From an uncultured Lachnospiraceae bacterium (GTDB taxonomy: Bacteria; Bacillota; Clostridia; Lachnospirales; Lachnospiraceae), in NCBI GenBank assembly GCA_947384285.1, contig CANDGI010000011.1:1-64000 (forward strand): a DNA stretch of 64,000 bases, given 5' to 3'. Below the pieces are notes generated by a model. It was not told the origin of the DNA and did no database searches. It saw only the letters and a list, made by a program, of their open reading frames with translations. Position numbers and translations under genes: made by a program. Every line of letters begins with the position of its first letter. Position 1 is the first letter of the stretch. Below, piece after piece: positions 55,282 through 64,000 of the stretch.

Positions 55282-57138
55282 ATGTGTGGAATTGCAGGAT
55301 TTTATCATAGAGAAAAGAATTATGGGGAAAATGAGATGCATTATTATCTGCTGCTGGAAAAAATGCATCAGACATTGCAGCGCAGGGGGCCGGATGATGC
55401 AGGCGTTTATCTGGCTGAACACTGTGGGCTTTCTCATAGCCGCCTTTCTATTATAGACATATCTGGCGGCCATCAGCCCATGGTGCGTACCGCGGGAGAA
55501 AAAACATGCGCCATTGTATACAACGGCGAGCTGTACAATGGAGATGAGCTGCGGAGCCTGTTAAAAGAACGGGGATGCGCCTTTGAAACAACCTGCGATA
55601 CAGAAGTTATTTTGCTGGGATTTATGGAATTCGGGCTGGAATTTGTAAAAAAATTAAATGGCATTTTTGCTTTTGCAGTTTTTGATTCCAGAGAAGAAGC
55701 TTTGTATTTGTTCCGGGATCCCATGGGGGTAAAGCCATTGTTTTATACCCAGCAGGAGGGGGAGCTTATCTTTGCTTCCGAGCTGAAAGGGATTTTGGCG
55801 CATCCCTGGGTAAAACCGGAGATTGATCGGAAAGGCTTCAATGAAATATTTGGAATCGGCCCTGCCAGAAGCCCAGGCTGCGGCGTGTTAAAGGGCATCT
55901 GTGAGGTGCGTCCGGGGGAGTGTTTGATCTGCAGGAAAGAGGGGCTTAAGAAACATACATATTGGAGGCTGGAAAGCCATCCCCATACGGACAGTTATGA
56001 GAGAACCATTGAGAAAGTGTCTTTTTTGGTGCAGGATTCCATCCGGCGGCAGATGGTATCGGATGTGCCTATCTGCACGTTTTTGTCTGGGGGCGTGGAC
56101 AGCAGCCTGGTATCTGCAGTTTGTGCAGCCCATCTGGGCAGGCAGGGCAAAAGGCTGGCTACTTTTTCTTTTGATTTTGTAGGAAACCAGAAGAATTTCA
56201 AGGCAAATGCATTCCAGCCCTCCCAGGATAGGCCTTATGTGAAGCAGATGGCGTCTTATATCGGCTCAAAGCATACGTTTTTAGAGTGTGACAACAAACA
56301 CCAGATTGAAATGCTGTATGATTCGGTAAAGGCTCATGATCTGCCTGCTATGGCCGACGTGGATTCCTCTATGCTGTATTTCTGCTCCCAGGTAAGCAAA
56401 ACCTATAAGGTGACGCTGACCGGAGAGTGTGCGGATGAAATTTTCGGCGGATATCCCTGGTTCCACAAGGAAGAATGCATGCAAAGAGATGCGTTTCCCT
56501 GGACGATGGATTTGTCCCCCAGAAAAGAACTGCTGTCCGAAGAATTCCTGGATTATCTAAAGATGGATGACTATGTATCGGAAAGCTACCACCGTTCCAT
56601 TGAGGAGACGCCAAGATGGGAGGAAGACAGTCCGCAGGAAGCAAGGCGGCGGCAGATTGCATATCTGAATCTGCGGTGGTTTATGCAGACCTTGCTGAAC
56701 CGGATGGACAGAACCAGCATGTACAGCGGCCTGGAGGCTCGTGTTCCCTTTGCGGATACCCGGATTGTCCAGTATGTGTGGAATGTACCCTGGCAGATGA
56801 AGGCAAAGGACGGAGTGGTGAAAAACCTGCTTCGGGAATCAGGCAGAGGCCTTTTGCCGGATGAGGTTTTGTTCCGGCGCAAGTCGCCCTATCCAAAGAC
56901 CTATGATCCAGGCTACGAGAATCTTTTGAAAAAGATGGTGCGGGAAATCATTCTGGGCGGGGATTCCCCTATTCTGCAGTTTATAGATAAGAAAAAAACA
57001 GAGCAGTTTTTAAATAAGCCTTCGGACTATGGAAAGCCCTGGTATGGACAGCTGATGGCGGGCCCCCAGATGCTGGCTTACCTGCTCCAGGTGGATGAGT
57101 GGATGAAGCGGTATCAAATCCGGGTGGCAGACAGATAG
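55282..57138 (+). CDS. asnB: Asparagine synthetase (glutamine-hydrolysing)
   Basis: 618 residues. Class II amidotransferase start MCGIAGFYH with nucleophile Cys2, RRGPDDAG and YNGELYN. The synthetase domain has the PP-loop SGGVDSSLVSAVC and the TGECADEIFGGYPWF segment. It makes asparagine from aspartate, ATP and glutamine. ATG 55282 has GGGAGTGAGC upstream. Followed by a broken kinase gene. Confidence 0.95.
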   Translation: MCGIAGFYHREKNYGENEMHYYLLLEKMHQTLQRRGPDDAGVYLAEHCGLSHSRLSIIDISGGHQPMVRTAGEKTCAIVYNGELYNGDELRSLLKERGCAFETTCDTEVILLGFMEFGLEFVKKLNGIFAFAVFDSREEALYLFRDPMGVKPLFYTQQEGELIFASELKGILAHPWVKPEIDRKGFNEIFGIGPARSPGCGVLKGICEVRPGECLICRKEGLKKHTYWRLESHPHTDSYERTIEKVSFLVQDSIRRQMVSDVPICTFLSGGVDSSLVSAVCAAHLGRQGKRLATFSFDFVGNQKNFKANAFQPSQDRPYVKQMASYIGSKHTFLECDNKHQIEMLYDSVKAHDLPAMADVDSSMLYFCSQVSKTYKVTLTGECADEIFGGYPWFHKEECMQRDAFPWTMDLSPRKELLSEEFLDYLKMDDYVSESYHRSIEETPRWEEDSPQEARRRQIAYLNLRWFMQTLLNRMDRTSMYSGLEARVPFADTRIVQYVWNVPWQMKAKDGVVKNLLRESGRGLLPDEVLFRRKSPYPKTYDPGYENLLKKMVREIILGGDSPILQFIDKKKTEQFLNKPSDYGKPWYGQLMAGPQMLAYLLQVDEWMKRYQIRVADR

Positions 57139-57187
57139 CCTTTCCGAGGGTTGCAAAGGAAGCAGTATCAGATCCGGGCGGTGGGCA

Positions 57188-57591
57188 GGGGAACATTCTT
57201 TTATGAAGGTGAACCAGGAGAAAAACCAGCCATTTTTTACTGCGGAAGTGAAGGGGCTTGCGGCAGCTGCAAAGACAGGCGCCATTGGGACGCCTCATGT
57301 GATGGGGAGCGGTTCAGGCCGGGGGAAAGCTTTTCTGCTCATGGGATTTGCAGAAGGAAGGAAACCGGCTGGCGGGTACTGGGAAATCTTTGCCCGCCAA
57401 TTGGCTGGCATGCATCAGGCTCCGGTTTCTGATTTTATTCTAGGAGGAAGGTTTGGCTCTGCACAGGATAATTATATCGGTGCAAGCAGGCAAATCTGCT
57501 GCACGGAGATTTGCGGGCGGGCTTACCTTTCATCGGTGAAGCGTGCTGTCAGGGAATATGCCCTTTGATGGGTTTATCTGAAAGATGGTAA
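57188..57591 (+). pseudogene. Fructosamine kinase family, decayed
   Basis: The frame from about 57188 reads MKVNQEKNQPFFTAEVKGLA (from ATG 57203), then TGAIGTPHVMG and FGSAQDNYIGASRQ, matching the N-lobe of fructosamine/ketosamine kinases. The catalytic motif LLHGDL appears in another frame near 57510, with no room for the roughly 90 residues normally between the two motifs. The N-terminal 30-40 residues and the C-terminal 80 are also gone. It is a deleted, frameshifted remnant after asnB. Confidence 0.75.
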
Positions 57592-57657
57592 AATCGGCAA
57601 AAAGGTGTTATAATCAAAAAATAAACATGCGCTTTGCGAAGAAAGGAATCATTTGAT

Positions 57658-58416
57658 ATGAGGTTTATTTCATGGAACGTAAATGGATTAAGAGCCTGTG
57701 TCCAGAAGGGATTTCTGGATTTTTTCAAGGAGATAGATGCAGACTTTTTCTGTATTCAGGAGACAAAGCTGCAGGAAGGCCAGATTTCCCTGGATTTGCC
57801 ACAAGGGTATGAATCCTACTGGAATTATGCCAGGAAAAAGGGATACTCGGGGACAGCCGTTTTTACAAAACACAAACCGCTGTCGGTATCATATGGGATA
57901 GGCATGGAAGAGCACGATGCGGAAGGCCGGGTCATTACGCTGGAATATGAAAATTTTTACCTGGTAACCTGCTATACGCCAAACTCCCAAAGCGAACTGG
58001 CAAGGCTTGGTTACCGTATGGAATGGGAAGAAGCATTTCTGCAGTATTTAGACAAGTTAAAAGAGCAGAAATCTGTAATTCTCTGCGGAGACTTGAATGT
58101 GGCACATCAGGAAATTGATTTGAAAAATCCGAAAACCAACCGGAAAAATGCAGGGTTTACGGATGAGGAGAGAGAAAAATTTTCCGTTTTGCTAAGCCAT
58201 GGCTATGTGGATACCTTCCGGCATTTTTACCCAGAGCTGGAACAGGTGTATTCCTGGTGGTCTTACCGCTTTAAAGCAAGGGAGAAGAATGCCGGATGGC
58301 GGATTGACTACTTTGTAGCGTCGGAGGAATTGAAGGACAAGCTAACGGATGCAAAGATTCACACGGAAGTATTTGGCTCTGACCACTGCCCGGTAGAGCT
58401 GGATGCAGAGCTGTAA
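57658..58416 (+). CDS. xth: Exodeoxyribonuclease III / AP endonuclease
   Basis: 252 residues. MRFISWNVNGLRA, CIQETKL (catalytic Glu), LCGDLNVAH, TFRHFYP, and the C-terminal GSDHCPVEL are the family's conserved blocks. It cuts abasic sites and trims 3' ends in base-excision repair. ATG 57658 has GAAAGGAATC upstream; a TTG at 57634 is in frame but without support. A TATAAT at 57609-57614 may be its -10 box. Confidence 0.96.
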   Translation: MRFISWNVNGLRACVQKGFLDFFKEIDADFFCIQETKLQEGQISLDLPQGYESYWNYARKKGYSGTAVFTKHKPLSVSYGIGMEEHDAEGRVITLEYENFYLVTCYTPNSQSELARLGYRMEWEEAFLQYLDKLKEQKSVILCGDLNVAHQEIDLKNPKTNRKNAGFTDEEREKFSVLLSHGYVDTFRHFYPELEQVYSWWSYRFKAREKNAGWRIDYFVASEELKDKLTDAKIHTEVFGSDHCPVELDAEL

Positions 58417-58560
58417 TGCTTGGGAGAAATGATATTCCATAAGATTAGGCATTGCTGGCAATCTATATTTCGATACACAGGAAAGGGACATCCTGCCTTG
58501 GCTTTTGTATCCAAATATATGAGGTCTGCTCTGGAACAAAAGATACAGAAGGGAACAGAT

Positions 58561-59595
58561 ATGGAAAAGGGAGAAATCAGGCTTCGGAAGGTAATTGTGC
58601 ATATTTTGGATGCTTCGGCAGGTGTGCCGGTGCTTTCCGATACACTGTTAGATTACGGTTCGGATTTTGGGGATTTCCTGCGGGAGCATATTTACAAAAT
58701 TGAAGCTACAGACGATAAGAAAACCTGTGAATTCCACAAGGAGGAGTCGGAGGTATTTCAGCAGATACAGGATTTTGTGGAAGCTGGGCTGACGGATGAG
58801 GCGTTTATTGCGGCAAGCCAGAATGCGGCCTCTCATCTCTATGGGATTATGAATAAAAATATAGAAATTCCCCAGGCGGATTTTGTGACGGCTTTGTTTG
58901 AAACGGATATGGGAAAATACCTGGCGCTGCTGAAGATGGATTACAAATCATCTTATACCCACAAGACCCAGTCGGATGCTTTTGGCAACAGCAATGAAAT
59001 CATTAAATTCCGGGCAATTCTGCCTACGGAAACCCAGAAGCTGTCCGAGGCCGCCATTATAAATCTTGGGGATTTTGCAATTTCCATGATAGAGAAAAAG
59101 TATGAGGTCAATGGGGCAAAAACCAATTATTTTTCAAAGCTGTTCCTAAAATGCAGCGGGGCTCTCTCACCCAAATCCCAGCTGTCCATTGTGACCCGTG
59201 CCATTGATACAGTGCAGAAAAAATATTTTAATGATGGGGAACAATTTGAAGCCCAGATGGAGACCAAGCAGATTATCCATGAGCAATTGGCGGAAACGGG
59301 AGCTGTGGATGTGCCTTTCGTTTTGGATAAAGTATTTAAGGAAAAAGAAGCGTACAAGGAAGAGGTTCAGGAAAAGCTGGAAAAATATAAGATGGGAACG
59401 GATGTGAGGATTGAACCCCAGGCGGAGAGCACCACACGGAAATTTGAAAAGCAGCACCTGACCACCGATACAGGGGTGGAAATCAAGATTCCCATGGAAC
59501 AGTACCAGGATGGGGAGCACATTGAATTTCTTACGGAGCCAGACGGGAGCATTTCGATTCTGATTAAAAAAGTGGGGCACATTACTTCGAAATAG
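58561..59595 (+). CDS. Nucleoid-associated protein (NdpA/YejK-like)
   Basis: 344 residues with the N-terminal RKVIVHILDASAGVPVLSD and the helical middle part typical of the 37-kDa nucleoid-associated protein family. ATG 58561 has AAGGGAACAG upstream; an earlier in-frame ATG at 58420 lacks support. Role: chromosome binding in proteobacterial relatives; the job in Firmicutes is unproven. It may be co-transcribed with the response regulator just after it. Confidence 0.8.
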   Translation: MEKGEIRLRKVIVHILDASAGVPVLSDTLLDYGSDFGDFLREHIYKIEATDDKKTCEFHKEESEVFQQIQDFVEAGLTDEAFIAASQNAASHLYGIMNKNIEIPQADFVTALFETDMGKYLALLKMDYKSSYTHKTQSDAFGNSNEIIKFRAILPTETQKLSEAAIINLGDFAISMIEKKYEVNGAKTNYFSKLFLKCSGALSPKSQLSIVTRAIDTVQKKYFNDGEQFEAQMETKQIIHEQLAETGAVDVPFVLDKVFKEKEAYKEEVQEKLEKYKMGTDVRIEPQAESTTRKFEKQHLTTDTGVEIKIPMEQYQDGEHIEFLTEPDGSISILIKKVGHITSK

Positions 59596-60279
59596 GTGAG
59601 GGCATTGAACGGTAAAATATTGATTGTGGAAGATGAGCCTGTCATAAGCCGGGAGCTTCAGGCGCTTTTGGAGCAGGCAGGGTATCAGGCTGCGGAAGTA
59701 AAAGAATTTCAGAATATCCTGCCACAGGTTCAAAAAGAACAGCCGGACTTGGTTCTTCTGGATGTGAACCTTCCTGGCTGCAGCGGCTTTGATATCTGTA
59801 TGCAGATTCGGGAGCAGATGGAAGTCCCGGTGATTTTTTTGACGGGCCGCACAGACTCCATGGATGAGCTGACAGGCATTTTAAAAGGCGGGGACGACTA
59901 TATCACCAAGCCCTACCAGGCGCCTGTCCTGCTGGCAAGGATTGGGGCGGTGCTGAAACGGACAAAAGGGATTTCTAAGAAAGAGCGGACGCGTTTTACC
60001 TGGAAAGGGGTGGAACTAGACATTGGAGGCTGTTCCCTTTCCAGCCAGGGCAGGCTGGCAGAGCTTACGAAAAATGAGATGAAGATTATGCATCTGCTGT
60101 TTCTCCATCCAGGGGAATATGTTTCACGGATGGATTTGGTGGAATACCTTTGGGAAAATCAGGTCTTCATTGATGACAACGCCTTGAGCGTGCATATAAC
60201 GAGAATCCGTGAAAAGCTTAGAGCCATTGGCGTCCATGATTTTATCGAAACTAAAAGAGGGATGGGATACCGGATATGA
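59596..60279 (+). CDS. OmpR-family response regulator (BceR-type)
   Basis: 227 residues. Receiver with acidic pocket EDE, phosphoacceptor Asp in LLDVNLPG, Thr in LTGR and Lys in ITKPY; then an OmpR-type winged helix (TKNEMKIMHLLFLHPGEYVSR, ending KRGMGYRI). The GTG at 59596 follows the previous stop directly; TTG 59605, with AGGTGAG before it, is an alternative start. It overlaps the kinase by four bases and probably controls the transporter downstream through the palindrome at 61512. Confidence 0.92.
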   Translation: MRALNGKILIVEDEPVISRELQALLEQAGYQAAEVKEFQNILPQVQKEQPDLVLLDVNLPGCSGFDICMQIREQMEVPVIFLTGRTDSMDELTGILKGGDDYITKPYQAPVLLARIGAVLKRTKGISKKERTRFTWKGVELDIGGCSLSSQGRLAELTKNEMKIMHLLFLHPGEYVSRMDLVEYLWENQVFIDDNALSVHITRIREKLRAIGVHDFIETKRGMGYRI

Positions 60280-61433
60280 AGCTCCAGGCATTTTTAAAAG
60301 ATAAATTTTTGCTTTTGCTGCTGCAGGTTTCCTGCATGGGCGCATTGATGGTATTTCTGCGTTTTACCGGATACAGCAAGGCGGGCGCAGCGCTGATTTT
60401 GGTTTTCTGGCTTTTGATTCTGTGTATCTGGCTGTCTGCCGCATATTTTTCCAGAAAAAAGCATTTTGACGAAATAGAAAAGATTTTGGAGCAGGTGGAC
60501 CAGAGATATCTCTTAGGGGAATTGCTGCCGCCCTCCTTCCGGCTGGAGGACAAGCTGTACCAAGGATATTTCCGGCGATCTAATAAGGCGGTGATTGAGC
60601 GGATACACAGGATGGAAGAAGAGCAGCAGGAGTACCGGGAATATATCGAACGCTGGGTTCACGAGATAAAAGCGCCCATAACGGGAATTGATGCAATCTG
60701 CGGCAATGCAGGAAGGGCAAGGATGTGGGAAATCTGTGCCACGGGAACAGAAGTGGAAGGAGATTTGGGACACAGCAGGCCAGAAGTGGAAGGAGATTTA
60801 GGACACAGCAGGCCAGAAGTGGAAGGAAAATTGAAGCATAGCGGGACAGACGTGAAAGAAAACCTGCGCGCTATCCGCATGGAGAACCGGAAAATTGAGA
60901 ATTATGTGGACATGGTTCTCTACTATGCAAGGTCAGGGGCAGTCTATAAAGATTATTTTATCCAGGAGACAAACCTGCAGGAGGTTGCAGAGGAGGTTCT
61001 GTTAAAGAACCGGCTGCTGCTGATTCGGAACCATGTCAGCGCAGATGTGCAGTGTGAAGATGCCGTCTATACGGACCGGAAGTGGATTGGATTTATCTTG
61101 GAGCAGATGATTTTGAACAGTGTGAAATACTGTTCCAAGTCCCCGTTGTTTCGCATGTACACGAAAGAGAAGCAAAATGGGGTTGTTTTTGTATTGGAGG
61201 ACAATGGAGAGGGGATTCCCCCGGAGGAGCTTTCCCGTATTTTTGAAAAAGGATTTACAGGCAGCAACGGGAGGAACCATGAAAGAGCTACGGGAATGGG
61301 GCTTTATCTTTGCAAAAAGCTTTGCGGCAGGCTGGGCGTAGGGCTGTCTGCGGAGTCCGTGCCAGGGGAAGGCACAAGGATGCTGCTGGTGTTTCCAGTC
61401 AGCAGCTATATTATCCGGGAATTGGAGCATTGA
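60276..61433 (+). CDS. Intramembrane-sensing histidine kinase (BceS-type) with DHp repeat insert
   Basis: 385 residues. Two membrane helices with a very short outside loop (about 10-58), no sensor domain: the intramembrane-sensing pattern. DHp motif WVHEIKAPI has phosphoacceptor His129. Between DHp helix 1 and helix 2 lies an insert of three 11-residue repeats (RPEVEGDLGHS type, about 158-192). The ATPase has N box (QMILNSVKYC), DNGEGIPPEE and GMGLYLCKKL. Such kinases answer to peptide antibiotics through a BceAB transporter, here encoded just downstream. Confidence 0.93.
   Translation: MKLQAFLKDKFLLLLLQVSCMGALMVFLRFTGYSKAGAALILVFWLLILCIWLSAAYFSRKKHFDEIEKILEQVDQRYLLGELLPPSFRLEDKLYQGYFRRSNKAVIERIHRMEEEQQEYREYIERWVHEIKAPITGIDAICGNAGRARMWEICATGTEVEGDLGHSRPEVEGDLGHSRPEVEGKLKHSGTDVKENLRAIRMENRKIENYVDMVLYYARSGAVYKDYFIQETNLQEVAEEVLLKNRLLLIRNHVSADVQCEDAVYTDRKWIGFILEQMILNSVKYCSKSPLFRMYTKEKQNGVVFVLEDNGEGIPPEELSRIFEKGFTGSNGRNHERATGMGLYLCKKLCGRLGVGLSAESVPGEGTRMLLVFPVSSYIIRELEH
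60750..60848 (+). repeat. Three tandem 33-bp repeats inside the BceS-type gene
   Basis: Copies at 60750-60782, 60783-60815 and 60816-60848 start GAAGTGGAAGGAGATTT (third copy diverged), with a fourth, weak copy after. They are in frame and keep the reading frame. Confidence 0.85.
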
Positions 61434-61511
61434 GAAGGAGGGTTTACAGGCTTTTCATTTTGAGTCAAAAAGAAATTTTTCATTGCATATTAAGATATAA
61501 ATGCCCCCAGC

Positions 61512-61527
61512 CTTACGAAACTGTAAG
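61512..61527. promoter_or_regulatory. Probable BceR-type operator
   Basis: CTTACGAAACTGTAAG: arms CTTAC and GTAAG, six-base centre. It lies 44 bases before the -10 box TATAAT (61571-61576) of the ABC transporter genes. The -35 region is poor, as expected for an activated promoter. Confidence 0.6.
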
Positions 61528-61602
61528 ATAATTGCAATAGAATCCCATACCGGAGAACACATAACTCTGATATAATCGAAAAAGATTAGAGGAGGAAGAA
61601 AT

Positions 61603-62367
61603 ATGAGTGATGATATCAGAGTATGCGATGTGGAAAAATATTACGGAAACGCATCCAATGTGACAAAGGCGGTGGACCGTGTCACCTTTCGGGTAGGGCA
61701 GGGGGAATTTGTGGGGATTATGGGCGCCTCCGGTTCCGGCAAGACCACACTGCTGAATATGCTTGCCACCATTGACCAGGTAACTTCCGGGCATATTTAT
61801 TATGGGGATACGGATATTACGGAGCTGTCGGAGGAGGGGCTGTCAGAATTCCGCAGGAAAAACCTTGGCTTTGTCTTTCAGGAGTATAATCTTTTGGACA
61901 CCTTAACCATAGAGGAAAATATTATTCTGGCGCTGGCCTTGCAGGAGCGGAAAAAACAGGAAATCCAGGAAACCTGCAGCCAGGTGATGGAATTGATGGG
62001 AATTGCAGATATCAGGGAAAAATTTCCCTACCAGGTTTCCGGCGGGCAGAAACAGCGGTGCGCCTGTGCCCGGGCAATGGTGAACCATCCCAGGCTGCTT
62101 TTGGCAGATGAGCCTACCGGGGCGCTGGATTCCCGTTCTGCCCAGACCTTATTGGAGACATTTACGGGTTTGAACCAAAGGATGGGAGCCACGATTCTTA
62201 TGGTGACCCACGATGCTTTTTCCGCAAGCTATTGCAGCAGGATTTTGTTTTTGAAGGATGGGCGGATATTTCATGAGCTGGTGCGGGGCGCAAAGGCCAG
62301 GAATGTATTTTTACAGGAAATTTTAGAGGTATTATCCCTGACGGGAGGTGTGAATCCTGATGATTGA
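61603..62367 (+). CDS. BceA-type ABC transporter ATP-binding protein
   Basis: 254 residues. Walker A GASGSGKTT, signature VSGGQKQR, Walker B LLLADEPTGALD and H-loop VTHD. MacB/BceA-type with the ADEPTGALD form. AGGAGGAAG precedes ATG 61603. Its stop overlaps the permease start by eight bases (ATG 62360). Works with BceB to protect against cell-wall peptide antibiotics such as bacitracin. Confidence 0.93.
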   Translation: MSDDIRVCDVEKYYGNASNVTKAVDRVTFRVGQGEFVGIMGASGSGKTTLLNMLATIDQVTSGHIYYGDTDITELSEEGLSEFRRKNLGFVFQEYNLLDTLTIEENIILALALQERKKQEIQETCSQVMELMGIADIREKFPYQVSGGQKQRCACARAMVNHPRLLLADEPTGALDSRSAQTLLETFTGLNQRMGATILMVTHDAFSASYCSRILFLKDGRIFHELVRGAKARNVFLQEILEVLSLTGGVNPDD

Positions 62368-64000
62368 TGGAGTTTCGCCACATGGGCATCGTTACCGGAG
62401 AAATTTAAAGGTTAAGAATGTACTGGCCTATCGGAATATGAAGCGTTCTGCCAGGGACTATCTTGTTTACCTGCTGACCATGACAATTATAAATGCATTG
62501 ATGTATGCCTTTAACAGCCTGATTTTCCAGAATGGCCTGCGGGAATATTTTGGAATGGAAGGGGTCATGGAGGTAATGATTGGCCTGGCAACGGTATTTA
62601 TTGTGCTGATTGCGGCATGGCTGATTCATTACATGGTAAGGTTTATGCTGGAAAAACGGAGTGATGAGTTTGGGATTTACCTTCTGCTTGGGATGAAAAA
62701 GAAAACCGTTGCCAGCTTGTATATGCGGGAGAACCTGCTGTTGGGAGGGATTTCTTTTCTGCTAGGAATTCTGTTTGGGATATTATTGCAGCAGGTTTTG
62801 GCTATGGTAATGTTTTCCATGGTGCGGATGGAATACCACCTTAAGATTTCCTTCCATCTGCCTACCATGCTTACAACCTTGCTCTGTTATGCCGGGTGCT
62901 ATCTGCTGGCATTGTTCCGGTGCCGGCGGAAGTTTCGGAAAATGAACATCAAAAGCCTGATGAATGCCAGGCGCCAGAACGAGGAAATCAAAGAAAAGCA
63001 TGAGGGGGCAAGGCGTGTGCTTTTTCCCATATCTATTTTATTCATCCTGATGTTCTGGGCCTTGTTTGGAAGATTGGGCAGTACGTTTCAGGTTATGGTT
63101 TTTCTGGTTGGGCTGGTGCTTACGATTTATCTTTTTTACCTGGGGATGTCTGCATGGGTCATCTGCTATGTGAGGAGACGGGGAGCCTTGGTTTACCAGG
63201 GGCAGAACCTGTTTCTGCTGCGGCAGTTTGCTTCGAAGGTGCGGACGATGCAGTTTACCATGGGAACGCTGACGGCTTTGTTCACCCTTGCATTGCTGGG
63301 AGCTTCCATTGCCTTATTGTTTAGTGATTATGAAAATACAGTGCTGGAAGGGAAGTTTCCCTTTGACGTCCAGGCATACAGCAACGACATTCAGTATGGT
63401 TTTGAGGATGAACTGCGGATACTTCGTAAAAATACAGAAGTTTCTGGGCACTATATTTACCATATCTATACGGATAAAGAGAATCAGGTAAATACCTGGA
63501 TGCTGACCCATTTGAAGGTATGGGGAACCATGTATTGCAAAGGGGATGGCAGCCCCGACGCTGGGAAAATCAAAAAGATGCTGGAGAAGGACGGGGTTTA
63601 CTATGCCTATGATACCTATATGGGCATTTCTGATTACAATTATCTGCGCGGCATGCTGGGGTATGCCCAGGCAGAGCTGGGAGAAGGGGAATACCTGGTG
63701 CAGGTAAAGCCCCGCCTTTTGGAAGAAATGCAGGGGATCGGGAAGGATTTGAAGATAAGAGATGCGGCAGGAAATGGTTTCCTCTCCTGTCGGGAAGTCT
63801 GTGGGGAGCCTTTCTCCCAGGACGGGCATAACGGTGCAGATTATATTGTCGTTGTACCGGATGAGGTTTTAAGGCGCATGGAGCCTTTTTATTCTGAACT
63901 GGTGGCGGATTTGGCAGAAACGGCTCCCCTTGGCCTGGAAGATAAGCTGGATGATTTGAGGACGGTTGAGAGTTCTACGTCCCAATGGTATCAGGAGAAC
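62360..64000 (+). CDS. BceB-type FtsX-like permease, C-terminus beyond the window
   Basis: 547 codons are visible from ATG 62360 and the frame is still open at the right edge. N-terminal helices (about 50, 80 and 125 residues in), LEKRSDEFGIYLLLGM (the family's short cytoplasmic loop), then three to four more helices and, from about residue 325, the start of the large extracellular domain between helices 7 and 8. Full BceB proteins are about 650-680 residues. GGGAGGTG precedes the start. It completes a BceRSAB module. Confidence 0.9.
   Translation, partial: MIDGVSPHGHRYRRNLKVKNVLAYRNMKRSARDYLVYLLTMTIINALMYAFNSLIFQNGLREYFGMEGVMEVMIGLATVFIVLIAAWLIHYMVRFMLEKRSDEFGIYLLLGMKKKTVASLYMRENLLLGGISFLLGILFGILLQQVLAMVMFSMVRMEYHLKISFHLPTMLTTLLCYAGCYLLALFRCRRKFRKMNIKSLMNARRQNEEIKEKHEGARRVLFPISILFILMFWALFGRLGSTFQVMVFLVGLVLTIYLFYLGMSAWVICYVRRRGALVYQGQNLFLLRQFASKVRTMQFTMGTLTALFTLALLGASIALLFSDYENTVLEGKFPFDVQAYSNDIQYGFEDELRILRKNTEVSGHYIYHIYTDKENQVNTWMLTHLKVWGTMYCKGDGSPDAGKIKKMLEKDGVYYAYDTYMGISDYNYLRGMLGYAQAELGEGEYLVQVKPRLLEEMQGIGKDLKIRDAAGNGFLSCREVCGEPFSQDGHNGADYIVVVPDEVLRRMEPFYSELVADLAETAPLGLEDKLDDLRTVESSTSQWYQEN

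Overview
The window reads as chromosomal DNA of a gut-type anaerobe of the Lachnospiraceae (Clostridia, Bacillota). The support is moderate GC, strong AGGAGG-type ribosome binding sites, sigma-A promoters, a CIRCE-controlled groESL operon, a DUF512 radical SAM gene beside der, two adjacent feoA genes plus feoB under a DtxR-type repressor, rubredoxin-type redox proteins, and LytTR/GHKL and BceRS-type sensor systems. No rRNA, tRNA or CRISPR array was found. Most of the window is core metabolism with small accessory islands.

Layout. 0-5.4 kb: the end of a LytTR response regulator, its GHKL kinase, two small helical-protein genes that each carry an apparent one-base frameshift, an MBL-fold hydrolase and a sulfotransferase-like protein. 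5.4-11.5 kb: a 36-residue membrane peptide with its own promoter, a soluble chemoreceptor with a CZB domain, the DUF512-der-plsY cluster and a Hanks-type kinase. 11.7-18.6 kb: a type IIA topoisomerase pair and nadBC. 18.7-21.2 kb: a decayed mobile island on the minus strand (serine recombinase tail, Rpn-type nuclease tail, two unknown genes). 21.3-28.3 kb: sulfate activation and uptake (cysD, cysNC, sbp, cysT, cysW, cysA) and a C_GCAxxG_C_C protein. 28.3-35.4 kb: a 117-bp palindromic element, groESL, then a FapA-like protein with a novel-looking N-terminal repeat array, a degenerate HD-GYP response regulator, an Hpt protein and DegV. 35.4-45 kb: TRIC channel, purA, HAD hydrolase, azlCD, deoD, a rubredoxin-glutamate synthase fusion and a large secreted protein with a 30-bp tandem repeat. 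45-50 kb: iron module (DtxR-type repressor, feoA, feoA, feoB), flavodoxin/TetR pair, rubredoxin. 50-57 kb: class V aminotransferase, nadA with a repeated leader, a queuosine-precursor salvage operon behind a preQ1-I riboswitch, an unknown protein behind a 57-nt near-perfect palindrome, asnB. 57-64 kb: decayed fructosamine kinase, exonuclease III, a nucleoid-associated protein and a BceRS-BceAB-type peptide-antibiotic module that runs off the right edge.

How the genes fit together. The sulfate operon makes APS and PAPS, but no PAPS/APS or sulfite reductase is visible. With a sulfotransferase-like gene 16 kb away, the PAPS may serve sulfation rather than cysteine synthesis. NAD synthesis is split between nadBC and nadA, 33 kb apart. 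The iron genes share a palindromic TTAGT-N4-ACTAA operator. The queuosine operon (radical SAM enzyme plus YhhQ-type transporter) has a complete promoter, preQ1-I aptamer and terminator leader. All calls come from reading the sequence; no database search was run.
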